Under the pieces are notes generated by a model. The model ran no database searches and had not been told where the DNA came from. It saw nothing but the letters and a program-made list of their open reading frames with translations. A program made the translations under genes and the position numbers. From an uncultured Variovorax sp. (GTDB taxonomy: Bacteria; Pseudomonadota; Gammaproteobacteria; Burkholderiales; Burkholderiaceae), in contig CAMLCW010000163.1 in the NCBI GenBank assembly GCA_946478645.1, positions 1-11,174 of the forward strand: 11,174 nucleotides of DNA, read 5' to 3'. This document shows positions 1 to 6,673 of this stretch, piece by piece; the first letter of the stretch is position 1; each line of letters begins with the position of its first letter.

Positions 1-495
1 GTCTGCACCTGTTCCACCCTCGGCGGCATCGCCGAGAGAACCGCCACCGGCGGCGCCTTCGCGGCCCAGCGCATCGACCGCGCGATGGCCGACCGCGCCG
101 TGCGCGCTGGCCCGCGCGTGCTGGTCGCCGCCGCGCTCGAAAGCACGCTCGAGGCGACCAACGCACTGCTGCTGTCGGCCGCCGCGCAGGCCGGCGTGGG
201 CGTGCGGCCGAGCCTGCTGCTGGTCGACGGCGCGTGGGCCCGTTTCGAGGCCGGCGACACCGCGGGCTACGTCGCGTTGCTGGCCGATGCGATCCGCGAC
301 GCGGCCAGTGCGGCCGACGTGGTGGTACTGGCCCAGGCCTCGATGGCGCCGGTCGCCGACGCGCTTGCCGGCCTTCGCATCGAAGTGCTCAGCAGCCCAC
401 GGCTTGGCGTGGCGCATGCGGTGGCCACGCTGCGTGCCGCGAACCGGGCCTGGAACGCCGACCCGGTCGGCGCAGGCATGCTCAATCTGCCTTGA
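1..495 (+). CDS. Aspartate/glutamate racemase-like protein, 3' part only
   Basis: The frame is open from the first base, so the start lies upstream; the visible part is 164 residues ending at TGA 493-495. It begins with CTCSTLGG (residues 2-9 of the fragment), which resembles the segment around the first catalytic Cys in the Asp/Glu/hydantoin racemase superfamily. After it come a central helix region with ALESTLEATNALL and, at residues 108-116, VVLAQASMA. The last segment sits where family racemases usually carry the second catalytic Cys (LGCT-like); here there is none, and the only cysteines in the fragment are the two in CTC. The distance of about 160 residues from the first Cys to the C-terminus fits a protein of roughly 220-250 residues. 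Function is inferred from family only; with one of the two acid/base cysteines absent, true racemisation is doubtful. Its 3' end overlaps the convergent halogenase-like gene by 14 bases. Confidence 0.72.
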   Translation, partial: VCTCSTLGGIAERTATGGAFAAQRIDRAMADRAVRAGPRVLVAAALESTLEATNALLLSAAAQAGVGVRPSLLLVDGAWARFEAGDTAGYVALLADAIRDAASAADVVVLAQASMAPVADALAGLRIEVLSSPRLGVAHAVATLRAANRAWNADPVGAGMLNLP

Positions 496-1840
496 GGATC
501 GTCTCGCCCTTGAGCGCGCCCATGTCGCGGATGTTGAAGCGGTGCCGCTTCCAGCCGTTCCAGGTGCGGCGCATGTGCGTGATCGAGATGAAGTAGTAGA
601 GGAACTTGAACATGCCGAGCGCGCGCCAGATCGGCGTGCCGCGGTAGATGTCGCCGGCCAGCAGCGACATCAGCCCCTCCTTCACGCGGAACGGGTTGCC
701 CGGGTGCATGAACATGTCGCGGATCGTGGGGTTCGTCACGCGGTAGATGAACCACGAATATTCGCTCGGCCCCTTGCGCATCATGGCCTCGAAATCGCGC
801 CGCGCCGGGGCCAGCGCGGCCGGCCGGTCGAGCGCGGTGGCCACCAGCTCCGCGCCATCGAAGGCGCTGTGCATCGCGAGGTACACGCCCGACGAGAACA
901 TCGGGTCGATGAAGGTGAACGCGTCGCCGAGCAGCAGGTAGCGATCGCCCGTGGCGTGCGTGCTCGAATACGAGAAATTGCCCGTGGCATGCACCGCGTC
1001 GTCCACCAGCGTGGCGTTCTTCAGGCGGTCCTGCAGCACCGGACACAAGGCGATCGTGTCGTAGAAGAAGTCTTTCAGCGGCTTGTCGCGCGTCTTCAGG
1101 TAGTACGGCCAGCAGACAGCGCCCACGCTCGTGGTGCCGTCGGCCAGCGGAATGAACCAGAACCAGCCGTGGTCGAACCAGCAGATGCTGATGTTGCCTT
1201 CCTTCTTGCCTTCGAGCCGCTCGGCATTCGTGAAATGGCCGAACAGCGCGGTGCTGTTGTGGTCGGGGTTCTTCTGCTTGCAGCGGAATTTGTTGGCCAG
1301 CAGCGTGTCGCGGCCTGTCGCGTCGACCACGAAGCGCGCGCGCCAGCTGCGCCTGGCGCCGTCGTCCATCACGCCCTGCACCGTCGCGCCTTCGTCGTCG
1401 AAAGCCACGTCGCGCACCTTGCAGCCTTCGATCGCCTCGGCACCGCGCGCGGCAGCGTTGCGGAACAGCAGCTCGTCGAGTTCCGAGCGGCGCACCTGCC
1501 AGGCCGAGTCGAGCGACTTGTCCCAGCCTTCGGCAAAGTCTACGTAGCTGCGGTGCTCATGGTCGGGCGAAACGAACTCGATGCCGAACTTCGGCATGCC
1601 GATCTTCTCGACCTGGTCGCGCACGCCGAGCCTGTCGAACAGCTCGACATTCGCGGGCAACAGCGATTCACCAATGTGAAAGCGCGGATGGTGCTCCTTC
1701 TCGAGCAGCACCACCTTGCGGCCCTGCTGCGCGAGCAGCGCCGCGATCGTGGATCCGGCGGGGCCGCCGCCGACGACGAGGACGTCGCAGGCATCGGCAG
1801 GAGCGGCGGGCACCGGGGCGGAAACTGGAGGCTGGGACAT
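482..1840 (-). CDS. FAD-dependent halogenase-like oxidoreductase (tryptophan halogenase family)
   Basis: A 452-residue flavoprotein, a usual length for single-component flavin-dependent halogenases and related monooxygenases. The N-terminal Rossmann dinucleotide-binding motif is GGGPAGS (24-30). GESLLP (57-62) is typical of the halogenase branch. Lys84, in GMPKFG, lies where halogenases hold the Lys that forms the HOCl/chloramine intermediate. The diagnostic W-x-W-x-I-P motif is present as WFWFIP (226-231). GDAFTFIDPMFSSGV (305-319) covers the second FAD motif and the F..P..S.G pattern; the SSGV form resembles phenol/pyrrole-type members more than tryptophan halogenases, from memory. The start at 1840 (MSQPP) puts the Rossmann fold at the usual distance from the N-terminus; an in-frame start at 1993 would add 51 residues unlike the family and run into the divergent gene. 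The enzyme would need reduced flavin from a separate reductase, and none is seen here. No biosynthetic cluster surrounds it, so the substrate is unknown. Family call is firm; actual halogenation is inference. Confidence 0.88.
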   Translation of the reverse strand: MSQPPVSAPVPAAPADACDVLVVGGGPAGSTIAALLAQQGRKVVLLEKEHHPRFHIGESLLPANVELFDRLGVRDQVEKIGMPKFGIEFVSPDHEHRSYVDFAEGWDKSLDSAWQVRRSELDELLFRNAAARGAEAIEGCKVRDVAFDDEGATVQGVMDDGARRSWRARFVVDATGRDTLLANKFRCKQKNPDHNSTALFGHFTNAERLEGKKEGNISICWFDHGWFWFIPLADGTTSVGAVCWPYYLKTRDKPLKDFFYDTIALCPVLQDRLKNATLVDDAVHATGNFSYSSTHATGDRYLLLGDAFTFIDPMFSSGVYLAMHSAFDGAELVATALDRPAALAPARRDFEAMMRKGPSEYSWFIYRVTNPTIRDMFMHPGNPFRVKEGLMSLLAGDIYRGTPIWRALGMFKFLYYFISITHMRRTWNGWKRHRFNIRDMGALKGETILKAD

Positions 1841-1947
1841 GCGAGGTCGTGCAACGTGGTCTAGGAGCGCAAAGCATAGCCTGCGCACCGCCGTCACTCC
1901 GCAAAATCGGCTAAGCGGACCGCGCTGCAGGGCGGCACACTCCCCGG
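1841..1947. promoter_or_regulatory. Divergent intergenic region, halogenase / AraC regulator
   Basis: These 107 bases separate the start of the halogenase-like gene (leftward) from the AraC-type regulator (rightward) and must hold both promoters unless the regulator start is wrong. On the minus strand, TATGCT (1873-1878) is a passable -10 box about 33 bases before the halogenase ATG, but no convincing -35 lies 16-18 bases further upstream. A short inverted repeat GCGCA/TGCGC (1867-1871 and 1882-1886) brackets that box, and GCGG-A-CCGC lies at 1915-1923. Both are short enough to be chance in DNA this GC-rich. The divergent layout is the usual one for a regulator controlling its neighbour. Confidence 0.35.
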
Positions 1948-2796
1948 ATGACAGCACCCCGAGCCGAACATGAGTACCGCGAACGCGTGGCACGCGCCGT
2001 CGCGGCCATCGTGGCCGACCCGATGGCCGAGCACCGCCTCGAAGACCTGGCGCGCCTCGCGCATTTCTCGCCCTTCCACTTCCATCGCGTCTACCAGGCA
2101 GTGGCGGGCGAAACCGTGGCCGCCACGGTGCGACGGGTTCGCCTGGCGCTCGCCACGCAGTTGCTGACCCGCGGCGGCCAAAGCATCACGGAGGTGGCGC
2201 TGAGCGTGGGCTACGAAAGCCCGCAGGCGTTCACGCGGGCTTTCGGCCAGTTCACAGGGCAATCGCCGCGCGCATTCCAGCAGCAGATGCACGCCGTGGT
2301 CCTCAGCCCCGCAAAAAGCTGCAGCGACGCCGGCCCGAGGCCGGAGGTCACGTTGGTCGAGCGCGGCAAGCAGCCGGCGCATGCGTTGCGCCATCAGGGC
2401 CCCTGCTCCACCATTCCCCACACGCATGGGCGGCTGCAGGTGCATGTCGGCTCGCGCAGGATATCGGAGTGGCTGGGGGTTTCATTCGGCGCGCCCGAGG
2501 TTCAACCAGACTTTGCCTACTACGCGGCAGCGGTTTCGCCCGATGCGTGGCCGACGGGCAACAGCGACGTCGAGATGCTCGACGTTCCTGGTGGCCTCTA
2601 CGCGATGCACACCCTCGCAGGGCCGCATTCCCGCATCAATCCCGCCCTTTATTCGCTCTACGCGCGCTGGCTGCCCGGCAGCGGCTTCGAGCCCGATGAC
2701 CGCCCGACCTTGGAGCGCTACCTGAACTCACCGCGCCAGGTCGCACCGGCCGCGCTGCGCACCGAACTGCTGATCCCTGTTCGGGCCGCCCGCTGA
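1948..2796 (+). CDS. AraC family regulator with C-terminal GyrI-like effector domain
   Basis: A 282-residue transcription factor. The AraC/XylS double helix-turn-helix is at the N-terminus (about residues 10-112): the first HTH covers LEDLARLAHFSPFHFHRVY and the second covers SITEVALSVGYESPQAFTRAF, followed by the usual GQSPRAF. The rest (about 130-282) looks like a GyrI/AraC effector-binding domain: a conserved Glu-Arg opening (VTLVERGKQPAHALRHQGP), a central tyrosine-rich strand (DFAYYAAAVSP), VPGGLYAMHTLAGPHS and the closing TELLIPVR. This HTH-first order is that of Rob-like proteins, in which the C-terminal domain binds small hydrophobic ligands. The ATG at 1948 has no good Shine-Dalgarno (only CTCCCCGG before it), but the HTH leaves little room for a later start. 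It probably senses a small molecule. Candidate targets are the divergent halogenase-like gene and the hydrolase 35 bases downstream; the targets are inference. Confidence 0.9.
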   Translation: MTAPRAEHEYRERVARAVAAIVADPMAEHRLEDLARLAHFSPFHFHRVYQAVAGETVAATVRRVRLALATQLLTRGGQSITEVALSVGYESPQAFTRAFGQFTGQSPRAFQQQMHAVVLSPAKSCSDAGPRPEVTLVERGKQPAHALRHQGPCSTIPHTHGRLQVHVGSRRISEWLGVSFGAPEVQPDFAYYAAAVSPDAWPTGNSDVEMLDVPGGLYAMHTLAGPHSRINPALYSLYARWLPGSGFEPDDRPTLERYLNSPRQVAPAALRTELLIPVRAAR

Positions 2797-2821
2797 CACG
2801 GACAACTTCATTGAAAAACAC

Positions 2822-2825
2822 AGGA
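2822..2825 (+). promoter_or_regulatory. Ribosome binding site deciding the hydrolase start
   Basis: AGGA at 2822-2825 lies six bases before ATG 2832, which is good spacing. The alternative TTG at 2811 has only a weak GGAC upstream and is a rarer start codon. This favours the ATG. Confidence 0.6.
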
Positions 2826-2831
2826 CTTTCC

Positions 2832-3857
2832 ATGCCACTCGCTCTGCTTCGCCCACTGGTCGCACTCGCCTGCCTCGCCACCGCCATCGCGCACGCGGCG
2901 GGCTTCGATACCCTCGAAATACCAGCCAGTGCGGAAGGCCCCGCACTTCGGACAGCGGTATGGACGCCATGCGCCAAGCCGGCCGCCGAGTTCCAGCTCG
3001 GCCCCTACGTTCTTCGTGGGGTGCGCAACTGTCCGGTTGCGATCCCGTCGTCGTCGCAGGCCTTGCCCCTGATCGTGATCTCGCACGGCTATGGAGGTTC
3101 TGCCCTCGGCCACCACGGCACGGCCGAAACGCTGGCTGACGCGGGATTCGTGGTCGCTGCCATCAACCACCCTGGCGACAACTACGAGATGCGCGGCAGG
3201 CCGGCCGAGAGCATCGTGGCGCTCGCCACCCGCACGGCCGACACGCGGCGCCTGGTTGACCACATGCTCCAGAAGTGGCCCGGCCACGCCGTGGTCGACA
3301 AGCAACGAGTCGGCTTCTACGGCTTCTCCCGGGGCGGCTACACGGGCCTCGTGTTGATCGGCGCGCAACCGGATTTCTCTCGGCTGTTGTCGCTTGCGCC
3401 ATCCCTCTGCGCGTCGACCCCCGAGGCTTCAGCTTGCACGGCAATGCAGCAACGCTACAACGAACTGCTTGCCACACCGCTGGTGCGCGACGCCCGCATC
3501 AAGGCCGCCGTCATCGCCGATCCGCTCAGCATGGTGTTCGATGCGGCGAGCTTGAAGAACGTCAAGACGCCCGTCCAGCTCTGGGCCTCCGAGTACGGCG
3601 GCGACGGCGTGACGCCCGAGAGCGTGGTGGCTGTGCGACGCAACCTGCCCGTCATGCCCGATTGGCACCGAGCGGACAAGGCCGGGCATTTCGGCTTTCT
3701 CGCACCGTGCACGCCGGCGCTGCTCGCCTCGGCGCCCGAGATCTGCCGTGACGGACCGGGCTTCGACCGCGCGGCTTTCCACGCCGGCTTCAACACCGAA
3801 GTCGCCGCTTTCTTTCGGCGCCACCTCATCGAGGCGCGTGTGGGTTCGCCTCAGTAG
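2832..3857 (+). CDS. Exported alpha/beta hydrolase (dienelactone hydrolase-like)
   Basis: 341 residues from ATG 2832; a TTG at 2811 in the same frame would add MKNTGLS. The N-terminus is a signal peptide: a short charged start with Arg7, a hydrophobic core LVALACLATAIA, and likely cleavage after AHA near residue 22, so the enzyme acts in the periplasm or outside. The fold is alpha/beta hydrolase. HGYGGS (85-90) is the oxyanion-hole region, GFSRGG (164-169) is the nucleophile elbow with Ser166, Asp258 in GGDGVTP after the late strand is the likely acid, and His286 in AGHFGF is the catalytic His. The closest group I recognise is the predicted dienelactone hydrolase/PAF-acetylhydrolase-like group that cuts esters. 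Extra cysteines (Cys47, 67, 193, 202, 293, 305) suggest disulfides, in keeping with export. Lying 35 bases after the AraC regulator on the same strand, it may be co-transcribed. The substrate is unknown. Confidence 0.88.
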   Translation: MPLALLRPLVALACLATAIAHAAGFDTLEIPASAEGPALRTAVWTPCAKPAAEFQLGPYVLRGVRNCPVAIPSSSQALPLIVISHGYGGSALGHHGTAETLADAGFVVAAINHPGDNYEMRGRPAESIVALATRTADTRRLVDHMLQKWPGHAVVDKQRVGFYGFSRGGYTGLVLIGAQPDFSRLLSLAPSLCASTPEASACTAMQQRYNELLATPLVRDARIKAAVIADPLSMVFDAASLKNVKTPVQLWASEYGGDGVTPESVVAVRRNLPVMPDWHRADKAGHFGFLAPCTPALLASAPEICRDGPGFDRAAFHAGFNTEVAAFFRRHLIEARVGSPQ

Positions 3858-3863
3858 CGGTCC

Positions 3864-4781
3864 TCAGGCGGCGGCGCCTCGGGGCGCGTTCTGCAGCGTC
3901 GCCTGCGTCACGCTCGCCCCCGGCGGCACGTCCTCGGTGACCCAGACGTTGCCGCCGATCACCGCGCCCTTGCCGAGCGTCACGCGTCCGAGGATGGTGG
4001 CGCCGGCATAGACCACCACGTCGTCCTCCACCACCGGGTGCCGCGGCAGGCCCTTCTGCAGGTTGCCTTCGGCATCGGTCGGGAAGCGCTTGGCGCCCAG
4101 CGTCACGGCCTGGTAGAGCCGCACGCCCTTGCCGATGACCGCGGTCTCGCCGATGACGATGCCGGTGCCGTGGTCCATGAAGAAGCCGGCGTCGATCTGC
4201 GCGCCGGGGTGGATGTCGATGCCGGTCTGCGCATGCGCGAGCTCGGCCACGATGCGCGCGAGCAGCGGCAGGCCGAGCTTGTAGAGCTCGTGCGCGATCC
4301 GATGGTGGATCATCGCGAGCACGCCCGGATAGCACAGCAGCACCTCGTCCACGCTGCGCGCGGCCGGGTCGCCGTTGTAGGCCGCGAGCACGTCGCTGTC
4401 GAGCAGACGCCGCAGCCGGGGCAGTTCGCGCGCAAACTGGCGCACGGCGGTGGCGGCAATCTCGTCGGTGTCGGCCGCCGAGCGCGGCGCGTGGCGCGCA
4501 TTGAAGTTGAGCTCGAGCCGCGCCTGCGCCAGCAGCGTCTGCAGCGCGGTGTTCAGCGTGTGGCCGACGTAGAAATCCTCGCTCTCGTGGCGCAGCTCGG
4601 GCGGGCCGAGCCGCATCGGGAACAGCGCGCCCTTGAGCCATTCGACGACCTGCGCCAGCGCATCGCGCGACGGAAACTCGCGCGCGCCGGGCTCGCGCGA
4701 GCGGCGCTGCGAATCGCGCCATTCGTTGCGCGCCTCGTGCAGCGCGTGGACGATCTCGCTCACTTCGAATTGAACTGCCAT
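3864..4781 (-). CDS. epsC: Serine O-acetyltransferase, EpsC type
   Basis: 305 residues. It transfers acetyl from acetyl-CoA to L-serine to give O-acetylserine, the carbon acceptor for sulfide in cysteine synthesis, and acts in the cytoplasm. The N-terminal half (about 1-175) is the helical region that drives oligomerisation. From about 186 on it is a left-handed beta helix of hexapeptide repeats (GIDIHPGAQIDAGFF, then GETAVIGKGVRLYQ, VTLGKGAVIGGNVWV). Asp189 of DIHP and His204 of MDHGTG are 15 residues apart, the same spacing as the catalytic Asp143/His158 pair of E. coli CysE, and His248 in RHP matches CysE His193. The N-terminal region is longer than in CysE, matching the roughly 300-residue EpsC/SrpH type. 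The C-terminus has no typical CysK-docking Ile end (it ends GAAA), so complex formation with cysteine synthase is unlikely. An in-frame start at 4844 is possible but lacks the strong AAGGA found before 4781. The gene stands alone, convergent with the hydrolase across 6 bases. Confidence 0.92.
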   Translation of the reverse strand: MAVQFEVSEIVHALHEARNEWRDSQRRSREPGAREFPSRDALAQVVEWLKGALFPMRLGPPELRHESEDFYVGHTLNTALQTLLAQARLELNFNARHAPRSAADTDEIAATAVRQFARELPRLRRLLDSDVLAAYNGDPAARSVDEVLLCYPGVLAMIHHRIAHELYKLGLPLLARIVAELAHAQTGIDIHPGAQIDAGFFMDHGTGIVIGETAVIGKGVRLYQAVTLGAKRFPTDAEGNLQKGLPRHPVVEDDVVVYAGATILGRVTLGKGAVIGGNVWVTEDVPPGASVTQATLQNAPRGAAA

Positions 4782-4930
4782 GTGTTCCTTGCTCCGTGTG
4801 GTTCGGTCCTGGACCCGGCCACCACTATAGGAGGGTCGCAGCAACCGCGCATCGTGGCCCGCCGTGTGTCATGCGAGTTTCACGGCGGCCGTGCAGGATC
4901 GGTCGACAATCCACTTTCCACAACGCGTTC
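4782..4930. promoter_or_regulatory. Divergent intergenic region, epsC / surE-like
   Basis: 149 bases between two outward-facing genes. On the minus strand, TATAGT (4824-4829) differs from the -10 consensus at one base and lies about 43 bases before the epsC ATG, but I find no clear -35 at proper spacing. Towards the surE-like gene there is a perfect 8-base inverted repeat, CCGCCGTG (4859-4866) and CACGGCGG (4881-4888), with a 14-base spacer. The right arm is also part of a tight palindrome CACGGC-G-GCCGTG (4881-4893). This could be an operator or a leader hairpin. No good Shine-Dalgarno precedes ATG 4931. Confidence 0.4.
4786..4790 (-). promoter_or_regulatory. Ribosome binding site of epsC
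   Basis: AAGGA on the minus strand, followed by the four-base spacer ACAC and then ATG at 4781. It is the reason for choosing this start rather than the in-frame one 63 bases upstream. Confidence 0.65.
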
Positions 4931-5887
4931 ATGAAGCTTCGTATCCCCGCCCTCGGTGCACTGGCGGGTCTGTTGGCCAGCCCGGCCTTCGCACTCAACA
5001 TCCTCGTCGTCAACGACGACGGCCTGACCAGCAACCTCAAGGCGCTCTACGAAGCGCTCAAGGCCGAGGGCCACGATGTCATCGTCTCGGTCCCCTGCAC
5101 GGGCCAGAGCGGGCGCGGCGCCGGCATCGTGATGTACAGCAGCAGCACCATCGTGCCGGACGACGACGCCACGCAGATCAACAAGGAAGGCGGCTGCCAC
5201 AACGGTGCCGCCAAGACCGGCGAACCGGCGGTCGGCCGCTTCACCAAGGCCGGCTACACCAACGGCGACTACTTCTACGCACACGGAACCCCGGTGATGG
5301 CCACCATGTACGGCCTCGACGTGCCTGCCAAGGCGCGCTGGTCGAAGGCGCCCGACCTCGTGCTGTCGGGTCCCAACGAAGGGCAGAACGTCGGCGGCAT
5401 CATCAACAGCTCTGGCACCGTGAGCAACGTGCAGTTTGCGCTCGGCCGCGGCATCCCGGCCATCGCGCTCAGCGCCGGTGCGGACACCACCGACAACGCC
5501 GGGCTGGCCAGCCCCTACTCCAAGGTGGTGGCCGCGCACACCGTCAAGCTGATCAAGGCCCTGCAGGCCAAGGCCGGCAGCGGCCCGCTGCTGGCCAGCG
5601 GCGTGGCGCTCAACGTGAACTTCCCGAACGCGCCCACCGCGGCCATGGCCTGGGCGTTCTCGCGCATCGGCAGCTACAACCTGTACAACCTGGCCTTCCG
5701 CAACAGCCCGCCCTATGGCCTGGGCGGGCTGGCCGGCAGCGGCACGCCGACGCCAGAACAGGCCGAAGACGAATCGGTCGTCATGCAGTCGAAGATCGCC
5801 GTTTCGGCGATGCAGTTCGGCTTTGAACACCGGCCCGCCGGCCAGCAATGGCTGCGCCTGCGCCTGCGCGACCTGTTCGCTGAATGA
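4931..5887 (+). CDS. surE: Exported SurE-family 5'/3'-nucleotidase
   Basis: 318 residues. SurE enzymes are metal-dependent phosphatases acting on nucleoside 5'- and 3'-monophosphates. The family hallmarks are all visible: NDDG (28-31) with the metal-binding Asp pair, the QSGRG loop with Ser60, and SGPNEGQN (146-153) whose first Asn (149) completes the metal site. The oddity is the N-terminus. MKLRIPALGALAGLLASPAFA is a clear signal peptide (two basic residues, hydrophobic core, AFA cleavage box), and the SurE first strand LNILVVNDDG starts immediately after it. Classical SurE is cytoplasmic and about 250 residues. This one also has extra sequence at about 70-118 and a longer C-terminal part. 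It is therefore likely a periplasmic or secreted nucleotidase and not the housekeeping SurE; the gene is not next to the usual SurE partners (pcm, nlpD, rpoS). The start at 4931 is chosen because it begins the signal peptide; upstream in-frame codons read into the promoter region. The lipoprotein gene follows 10 bases later. Confidence 0.9.
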   Translation: MKLRIPALGALAGLLASPAFALNILVVNDDGLTSNLKALYEALKAEGHDVIVSVPCTGQSGRGAGIVMYSSSTIVPDDDATQINKEGGCHNGAAKTGEPAVGRFTKAGYTNGDYFYAHGTPVMATMYGLDVPAKARWSKAPDLVLSGPNEGQNVGGIINSSGTVSNVQFALGRGIPAIALSAGADTTDNAGLASPYSKVVAAHTVKLIKALQAKAGSGPLLASGVALNVNFPNAPTAAMAWAFSRIGSYNLYNLAFRNSPPYGLGGLAGSGTPTPEQAEDESVVMQSKIAVSAMQFGFEHRPAGQQWLRLRLRDLFAE

Positions 5888-5897
5888 GGGCCGCTGC

Positions 5898-6605
5898 ATG
5901 ATGCGTCTTTCACTTTGCGGCGCGGCCACGGCGGCCCTGCTGCTCCTCGGCGCATGCGGCGGCGGTGGCGGCGGTGCCTCCACGGTGTTCCCGCCGGTCG
6001 CGCTTCCCGCGCCACCGGGAGAACCGGGCGCCGGCGACGGGCCCCGGGTGTCGGTGGACGAACTGGGCAGCGGCAGCTACGTCGTGAGCACTGGCGACGC
6101 CGACGCGCCGACCGTCGGCAAGTACTACGCGGCGGCCAACGGCGCGCGGCTGCTGGTGCTCGGTGGCCATGACGACGTCGCCAGCCAGGCCTACCGCCGT
6201 AACGACACGCCCGCGGCACGCTGGACCGCTGTGCCCGCGCCCGACCGTGACGTGAACGTCACCCTGCTCCAGCACCAGGCGCTGAAGACGGCCGAACTCG
6301 CCGCGACGGCACTGGCTGGGCGCTATGTGTCGCAGGTCGCGGGCGGCGAAGCCACGGCCTTTCTCATCACCGCCGACGGCCAGTTGTCGGCGGAAGCGGG
6401 ATTCGACTGCAGGCTCAGCGGCGCCCTTGCGGCCGGCGTGCTGCCGGGCACTCTCGTGCTCGACCTGCACACGCAGGGTTGCGCCACGCTGCCGGCCTCG
6501 GCCAAGGGCGTGCTGGTGGCCGACGCCGACTACGCACCGGCGCGCTTCCGCCTGTTGGCGGACGACGGCGAGCGGCTGGTCGATCTCTGGGCCTACACCG
6601 AGTAG
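5898..6605 (+). CDS. Lipoprotein of unknown function, paired with exported SurE
   Basis: 235 residues; I do not recognise the family. The N-terminus is a type II signal peptide: MMRLSL, a hydrophobic core ATAALLLL, and the lipobox LGAC with Cys20 as the lipidated residue. A run of six glycines and then a Pro-rich linker (about residues 32-49) follow; this tether is typical of Burkholderiales surface or outer-membrane lipoproteins. Asp is absent at +2, so outer-membrane sorting is expected. The mature domain (about 50-235) looks beta-rich, with strand-like stretches such as GSYVVSTG, ARLLVLGG, GRYVSQV, TAFLITADGQL and GTLVLDL, and has two cysteines (171 and 195) that could form a disulfide. 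A double ATG (5898 and 5901) is preceded by GAGGG at 5886-5890, which overlaps the end of the surE-like gene, so the two are almost surely one operon with coupled translation. The shared location outside the cytoplasm suggests a linked role; this is inference. Confidence 0.85.
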   Translation: MMRLSLCGAATAALLLLGACGGGGGGASTVFPPVALPAPPGEPGAGDGPRVSVDELGSGSYVVSTGDADAPTVGKYYAAANGARLLVLGGHDDVASQAYRRNDTPAARWTAVPAPDRDVNVTLLQHQALKTAELAATALAGRYVSQVAGGEATAFLITADGQLSAEAGFDCRLSGALAAGVLPGTLVLDLHTQGCATLPASAKGVLVADADYAPARFRLLADDGERLVDLWAYTE

Positions 6606-6621
6606 GCGGTCCGGAAAGAAG

Positions 6622-6652
6622 AAAAAGCCCCGGCGCCGCCATGGCGCCGGGG
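6622..6652 (-). terminator. Rho-independent terminator of the ssu-metY-ssuF operon
   Basis: A perfect 10-base-pair stem, CCCCGGCGCC (6628-6637) with GGCGCCGGGG (6643-6652), closes a five-base loop. On the minus strand the stem is followed by a T-rich run (TTTTTCTTCTTTCC) reaching to about 6613. That is a classical intrinsic terminator placed 21 bases after the ssuF stop codon. In the plus direction the stem is followed by TGTCGCATGC with no T-run, so it would end the lipoprotein transcript only weakly. Confidence 0.88.
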
Positions 6653-6673
6653 TGTCGCATGCTCGAGGGTCCG

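Noticed and set aside
267..1864. Long open frames on the other strand or in other frames across the halogenase gene (for example 287-1864 plus)
   Set aside because: Their translations are rich in Arg/Ala/His and have no motif; they are the usual by-product of very GC-rich coding DNA.
1841..1993. A 51-residue N-terminal extension of the halogenase-like protein from an in-frame start at 1993
   Set aside because: The extra residues do not look like the family, would delay the Rossmann fold, and would overlap the divergent regulator gene.
5956..5976. GGC-repeat stretch encoding the six-glycine run of the lipoprotein
   Set aside because: It is the common flexible tether after a lipidated Cys in Burkholderiales lipoproteins, not a repeat array or slippage element with evidence.
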